From positions 277,302 to 300,526 of the forward strand of contig NW_003130855.1 of assembly GCF_000003605.2 (NCBI RefSeq): 23,225 nucleotides of DNA, read 5' to 3'. The first letter of the stretch is position 1, and every line of letters starts with the position of its first letter. The notes beneath the pieces are model-generated. The model did not search any database. It saw only the letters and a list, made by a program, of their open reading frames with translations, and was not told where the DNA came from. The position numbers and the translations under genes were made by a program. Origin of the DNA: Saccoglossus kowalevskii. Lineage: Eukaryota; Hemichordata; Enteropneusta; Harrimaniidae. Shown in pieces: positions 18,812-23,225 of the stretch.

Positions 18812-21578
18812 CAATACACATGCAAGTACTGCATTTATTACTATAGGAGCAAAAAATAGATGATTTCAGAATTCTTGCTTATTGTTGCTTGTTGCTTGTT
18901 TTTAAGTTTTTTATAATTCAAAATGCATTCCAGAATGAAATGCACACTGCCATCTTCTATTTCCCAAAAGTTGATTCTTCAATTGTTCTGCTTTACTGAT
19001 ATACCCAAAATGACTGAATTTCAATTTCTACTTTGACAGAAATATGAAAATTACTAGACTACTAGTAAGGACACATATTAGAATTAAAAAAAAAAATTAC
19101 AATTCATATTAAAGCCTAAAATGAATTAAATCACCATCACATTGCTCTTTGAATAACAACAAATGATGTAATTATTTACATTCAACACAAGGTCAAACAA
19201 ATTGCAGTTAAATGAAAAAATAACATTTTATGAAATATACTGTCATAATACTGTCAGTGAAAATATTAAATAGTGTCTGTCGGTGGTAGATTTTTTTTTC
19301 TAATTGATATGCATGTATGAACAAAGATTAGAAGCTTAAAAGTATTACTGATTTTGATAAAATTATAGTTCAATTCCCTTTAAAGACAATCCTTGAACTA
19401 TCACAAAACCTTAAAAAAATTCTTGTTCTTAACTTTTCTTAATATTATTGTAATGTATTCTGTGTATTAAGAATATTCAAAAATATGCAAAAACAAAAAT
19501 ATAGTCACATTTCCATGACAATCACATTTCACAATCCTGACAACACCCAGAACCAAATATAGGGCAGCCATATTGGATTAAACATGGTGAAATTTGTAAA
19601 GCTATAACTCAATGTCTAAAGCTATAATTTCTTAAATTACAAATCATGAAACTGGAAAATTTGTGAACCTTACAGCCAATATGACATTATAATCTAAATA
19701 ATAATAATAATGTACGTACAATGACCTCATTTGCAAATGGCTGCAAAAATCGTTTTGAGAGGAATTTAAACACACAAACCTTTCCTTATCACTCCCAAAA
19801 AAGTGTTCCATTCTCTGTTGCCACCATGACCACTGTTACAAATATTATGGCTGCATCAGTCAGCAGAAAAGTAAACAATAATGACGATGGAGAATGTAAT
19901 GTAACTATTTGGGGGGCAAAAATAAGTTGTGTAACTCTCTCATTCTCAACGAGGTCTAGGATTATTGATGTATAGAAGAGAAATGTTGTCATAGTTATTT
20001 TGTTTGTCATTCTGCAATATTTTTTGTGGATGTAAAAAAAAAACAAAAAAAACACAAGCTAACTATGCAAGAAATTTAAAAAAATTAATGAATTAAAAAA
20101 CAAATTAAATATCAAAGAGTTATTTTGTTACCTCTATTTTGGAGATATTTAAAATTACATATCTTGCCAACTAAAATTAAAAGCAAAAAACTTTATTGAA
20201 GAATGTAGAAGTTTTTCATTAGGAAAATAAAAAAAAAATATTGATACTGATTAATTAAAGCATATCAATCTATACATATTATTGTGACCCTTGTTACATT
20301 CTATCTATGAACAGTGACCCCAGTGACCAAAAATACAAACTTCCTTATGTGATTATTACCAAACTATATTCTACAACAATAATAATAAATACATATATTT
20401 TCAAATTGGTATTATGATTAAATTATGATTGTAAAAATATTAAGACGAAAAATATTCAAAATTACCACCTGCATTTAGAAGGCTTAAAAAATATTAATTT
20501 AATATTTCCACAAATAGAATACATCCTTAAATTTTGATAAATGCCATAGGTCATCATGTCACTCTTTTTAACCCAATGCAATCTTTTTTCCCGCCAAATT
20601 TTTAGTGCAGCATTTTCAGAATTTTAGACATTTTCTATAATTTTTGTTAATTTCTGACATAAACATAATTTCTCACTACTCTGCATTCAACAATGTTTGA
20701 AAAATATGTCTAATTATTTAGGCTAATTTTGTGAGAGATGAAAAAAGTGACTGGCTTTTAACATTTTAACCTTTTTATCGCCAAAGTCAACTTTTGTCAC
20801 TATTAAAATTTCAAGCCTGAATAATTTTTTCATAAATTTTCCCAAATTTTGATAATTTTGATTAAGACTAGTAGCCAATTAGAAATTATGTCTATTTAGT
20901 CTAAAATTATTTTAAAAAATATAGAAAAATACCAAAAAAACAAGCAAAATGTACCAAAATGTTGCCAAGAAAAATGATGGCGCTCAAAGCATTAATCAGT
21001 TACACAACACTGTCATAATAAAGTATCATTTTTTAAAACTTCTGAAGGAAAAAAAAGTGTTTGTTTGCTTTTTCACAACAAACATAAAATAAAGCAATTA
21101 AAAAGTCAGATTTAAGTTAAAATATGTTTTTTATAACATAAAACAATTTTTAAAAGACACAATTGAATAATAAACATTTTGATTGTTTACTTTGGCAGAA
21201 AGAAGACAAATTAATCCAATAGTATGAAATTGGTGACTGTGTCAGATTTCTCTGTGATTTGATTAATTTTTATATCTTTTCAGTTCTAATTATGCAATTA
21301 TTTTTCATTACTAGGAATTTCAGTGTTAATGGTGTTTTTGTAGAAAATTCTGCACAAATTATCTCTCCTGAATTTAAAGCGATTAATAGTGACCAACATT
21401 ATGCAGAAAATAGAAATATGTCATTACTAGAAGGGGGATAGCTAATAACCTTTAGAATTAAATATTCATGACGATGTCTGATATTTGCAGTAAAAGAATG
21501 TAAAATACAATCTATCTGGTTCAAAGTAATCAATCATATTCCTGATGACTTAATAGCAGACAGAGTCAAAACACACAG
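18812..21578. other. Very AT-rich intergenic region, no gene seen
   Basis: Long A- and T-runs (for example 19086-19096, 20034-20050) and ATA repeats near 19700 and 20380 dominate. Part of it may be the CRIP-B 3' UTR, since CRIP-B ends at 21579 and reads toward lower coordinates. The nearest minus-strand AATAAA I see is at about 20193, too far to be convincing. A motif GGCAGCCATATTGGATTAAA near 19562 recurs as GGCAGCCATCTTGAATTGAA near 22434. Frames at 19721-19975 and 20055-19789 have no recognisable features. Confidence 0.5.
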
Positions 21579-22259
21579 CTATTTGTCTACTCCAAAACTA
21601 GTGTAGCTATTTGCAACACCGCCAGCTCGCACTCCTGCAAAATAAAAAATATTGTAATTAATTATTAGAAATATTACATGTATTTGTGTGATTACCATAT
21701 TTGTTATACGAGAAGTGCATGCCTTTATTTAAATGAACTGTTAAAAAAATTAGCATACATTGATGGCAGAAGTTTGTTTTACATATGCAACATTAGTGTT
21801 GATATACATTGATTTTCCTACAATCCAATGTGCTCTTCTAATGAAATCGCAAGTATGAGTTTTGACCTGGGCTTCACTAATTACCACTGGTGACACCTTC
21901 CAATCACCAAAAAATTATCTAATTAAAGCTAGTAACCTTTCAGTTTGTATTTGTTGGTCTGCACAACAGTCAAAGTTGCCATCTTTGTTCATATGAGACA
22001 CATATTTTGTGCACAACAAACACAGTCCTTTAAACTTCAATGGATGCTGTTTGCAATGCGTTCTAATCACTAAAACCTAGTTGTATTCATCAATCTGGAC
22101 AACACTTAAAGTTGCCATATTTGTTCATATGGAACTCGTATCTTGTGCATGCGTGGCTGATGACGATCGCTTTTTAAACAAACATAATGTTCATATGTTA
22201 CCTTTTGGTCCATAGAGGGCAGTGTAACAAGGACGTGTACAGTATGGCTGCCCATCATG
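21579..22259 (-). CDS. Second CRIP-family LIM protein, last two coding exons (CRIP-B, 5' exons off window)
   Basis: The two exons, in minus-strand order, are 22259-22202 and 21634-21579 (TAG at 21581-21579). The acceptors are TTTCTCAG and TTTTGCAG, and the donor is GTAACA. Exon 3 gives HDGQPYCTRPCYTALYGPK, the second half of a LIM domain with the last zinc pair spaced CX3C as in CRIP1. Exon 4 gives GVRAGGVANSYTSFGVDK. The incoming phase (0) and the phase between the exons (1) equal those of CRIP-A, and the tails align ([12 protein letters not shown] against GVRAGGVANSY). The tail also recalls CRIP2/CRIP3. Whether the protein has one LIM domain or two cannot be told, because exons 1-2 (with C, C, H, C and the middle pair) were not found up to 23225. 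It lies 9.1 kb upstream of CRIP-A, in the same orientation. Confidence 0.85.
21958..22150 (+). repeat. Diverged direct repeat in the CRIP-B intron
   Basis: Two copies of about 55 bp, at 21958-22013 and 22094-22150, share AAAGTTGCCAT, TTTGTTCATATG and TTGTGCA in the same order. Spacing is about 136 bp. They lie in the intron between the two visible CRIP-B exons (21635-22201). The repeat is non-coding. Confidence 0.7.
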
Positions 22260-22980
22260 CTGAGAAATAAAATTAAGAAATAATTAAGATTAGGGAATTG
22301 ACAGTTTATTGACATTGGATAATAATAATAATTTTGGTCCAAGTCTGTTTTGACACTATTGCTTATGTTAAAATTTTTCTTCTTCCACTGTTTCTTCCAC
22401 TAACTTTCAGAATTGTGATTGGTAGATTGGTTTGGCAGCCATCTTGAATTGAATTTAAATAAAAGTAGGCATTTTAAACCCTTTCTGAGGGTCTAGGCAT
22501 TTGTAGTAGCATTATTGATATATGGGCTACCTATTTCCCAAATAAAAATGTTAGTGGTCACATGACTTTTTTCGCCATATTTTCCTCCAGAAAAATGGCA
22601 ATAATCACTTAAAAATCTTCTTTTTCAGAACCATTGAACACATTGATCCTAAATTTGTTTTTTCGAATATATGTATAATACTCATTACAGTTTTCGAAGC
22701 TGTTTTTGATCAGTGAGGTGGTTTGCCTGCCATCTTTGACAGGAGTAGTTTTTACAGACGCCACATTTATCTGATTATTTTGAAATTTCCATACTCCTTC
22801 AGACAGCAAAAAAATAATTCAGACCAGTCACGTAATTATGCTGCAATATCTTGGATTTTTGCGAAAAATGGCAAGTTTGGGGCATTTGTTTTTTAGGAGT
22901 GCTTCAACAGATCAACTGGATATTTGGCATGTACCATATATGGCCATAGTTTCTTACGAGAAAAATAAAATAATTTTGAT
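22260..22980 (-). other. CRIP-B intron or 5' region, no exon seen
   Basis: Upstream of CRIP-B exon 3 on the minus strand. I searched for an exon coding a LIM first half with a KDWH-type motif and did not find one. The nearest look-alike, on the minus strand around 22740-22720 (codons for VKDGRQ), lacks the tryptophan, histidine and cysteines. The 66-codon frame at 22809-22609 is otherwise unrecognised. Confidence 0.5.
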
Positions 22981-23020
22981 TGAATGAATGAATGAATGAA
23001 TGAATGAATGAATGAATGAA
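22981..23020 (+). repeat. (TGAA)10 microsatellite at a LINE 3' end
   Basis: Ten perfect TGAA units, preceded by GAT. On the minus strand these are TTCA repeats directly after 'GTGGAAATAAAC', the usual place for the terminal repeats of CR1/L2-type retrotransposons. Confidence 0.9.
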
Positions 23021-23225
23021 GTTTATTTCCACTATAAACATATATACATACATAATATACAAATAAATGTGATATATAAACAGATGAGTAAATAAAATTA
23101 AGTAAATAGTCTATAATTTGAATTTTAGATATATATATTTTTTTAGATATTTTTATAAATTGTTTATAGTGAGGATCATGGAAATAGTTCCCTGGAACTA
23201 GTCTAGTCCATGACCCTAATAAAGA
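22981..23225 (-). mobile_element. 3' tail of a CR1/L2-type non-LTR retrotransposon
   Basis: Read on the minus strand, the segment from the right edge passes AGGGTCATGGACTAG, TCCAGGGAACTATTTCCATG and an AT-rich 3' UTR, then ends GTGGAAATAAACTTCATTCA with a TTCA microsatellite. An A-rich 3' UTR closing in a tetranucleotide array is typical of CR1, L2 or Crack elements. No reverse transcriptase is in the window; any coding part would lie to the right. The clade cannot be fixed from this tail. Confidence 0.65.

Noticed and set aside
22106-22342. 78-codon minus-strand frame
   Set aside because: It overlaps CRIP-B exon 3 in another frame; the LIM-coding frame with splice sites explains this region.
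22720-22770. Possible missing exon 2 of CRIP-B on the minus strand
   Set aside because: The peptide VKDGRQ only superficially recalls GKDWH; the required W, H and cysteines are absent.

Overview
The window looks like nuclear DNA of a marine invertebrate, by impression a deuterostome or lophotrochozoan. It is AT-rich, has GT-AG introns with GTAAGT-type donors, carries many short inverted-repeat elements, and ends in a CR1/L2-type LINE tail of TGAA repeats. I cannot name the species.

Three protein-coding genes can be supported, and all had to be assembled from spliced exons because no single reading frame carries a whole protein. (1) On the plus strand, 558-3253 holds the last five coding exons of a SEC24 gene (SEC24C/D-like), a COPII coat subunit, starting near the end of the beta-sandwich domain and running through the helical and gelsolin-like domains to a TAA stop. 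(2) On the minus strand, 12451 down to 7257 holds a complete four-exon gene for a 77-residue single-LIM protein of the CRIP (cysteine-rich intestinal protein) family, with all eight zinc ligands visible. (3) Also on the minus strand, 22259 down to 21579 holds the last two coding exons of a second CRIP-family gene, whose 5' exons lie beyond the right edge. The two CRIP genes are head-to-tail and share intron phases. SEC24 and the complete CRIP gene converge, 4.0 kb apart.

Layout: SEC24 exons and introns, with a 126-147 bp tandem repeat in one intron (1-3253); SEC24 3' flank with a 45-bp minisatellite (3254-6007); a TTAA-flanked element and a TIR element downstream of CRIP-A (6008-7147); the CRIP-A gene with a 4.2 kb first intron that holds a TA-flanked element (7257-12451); the CRIP-A 5' flank and intergenic DNA with a 77-nt hairpin, several short TIR elements, one of them interrupted by another, and a four-unit tandem array in which every unit carries a perfect CArg box (12452-18811); a very AT-rich stretch (18812-21578); the CRIP-B 3' end and intron (21579-22980); and a LINE 3' tail (22981-23225).

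The most interesting points are the CRIP duplication with a one-residue change in zinc-ligand spacing in one copy, the CArG-box array between the two LIM genes, and the nested insertion of one short element family inside another.
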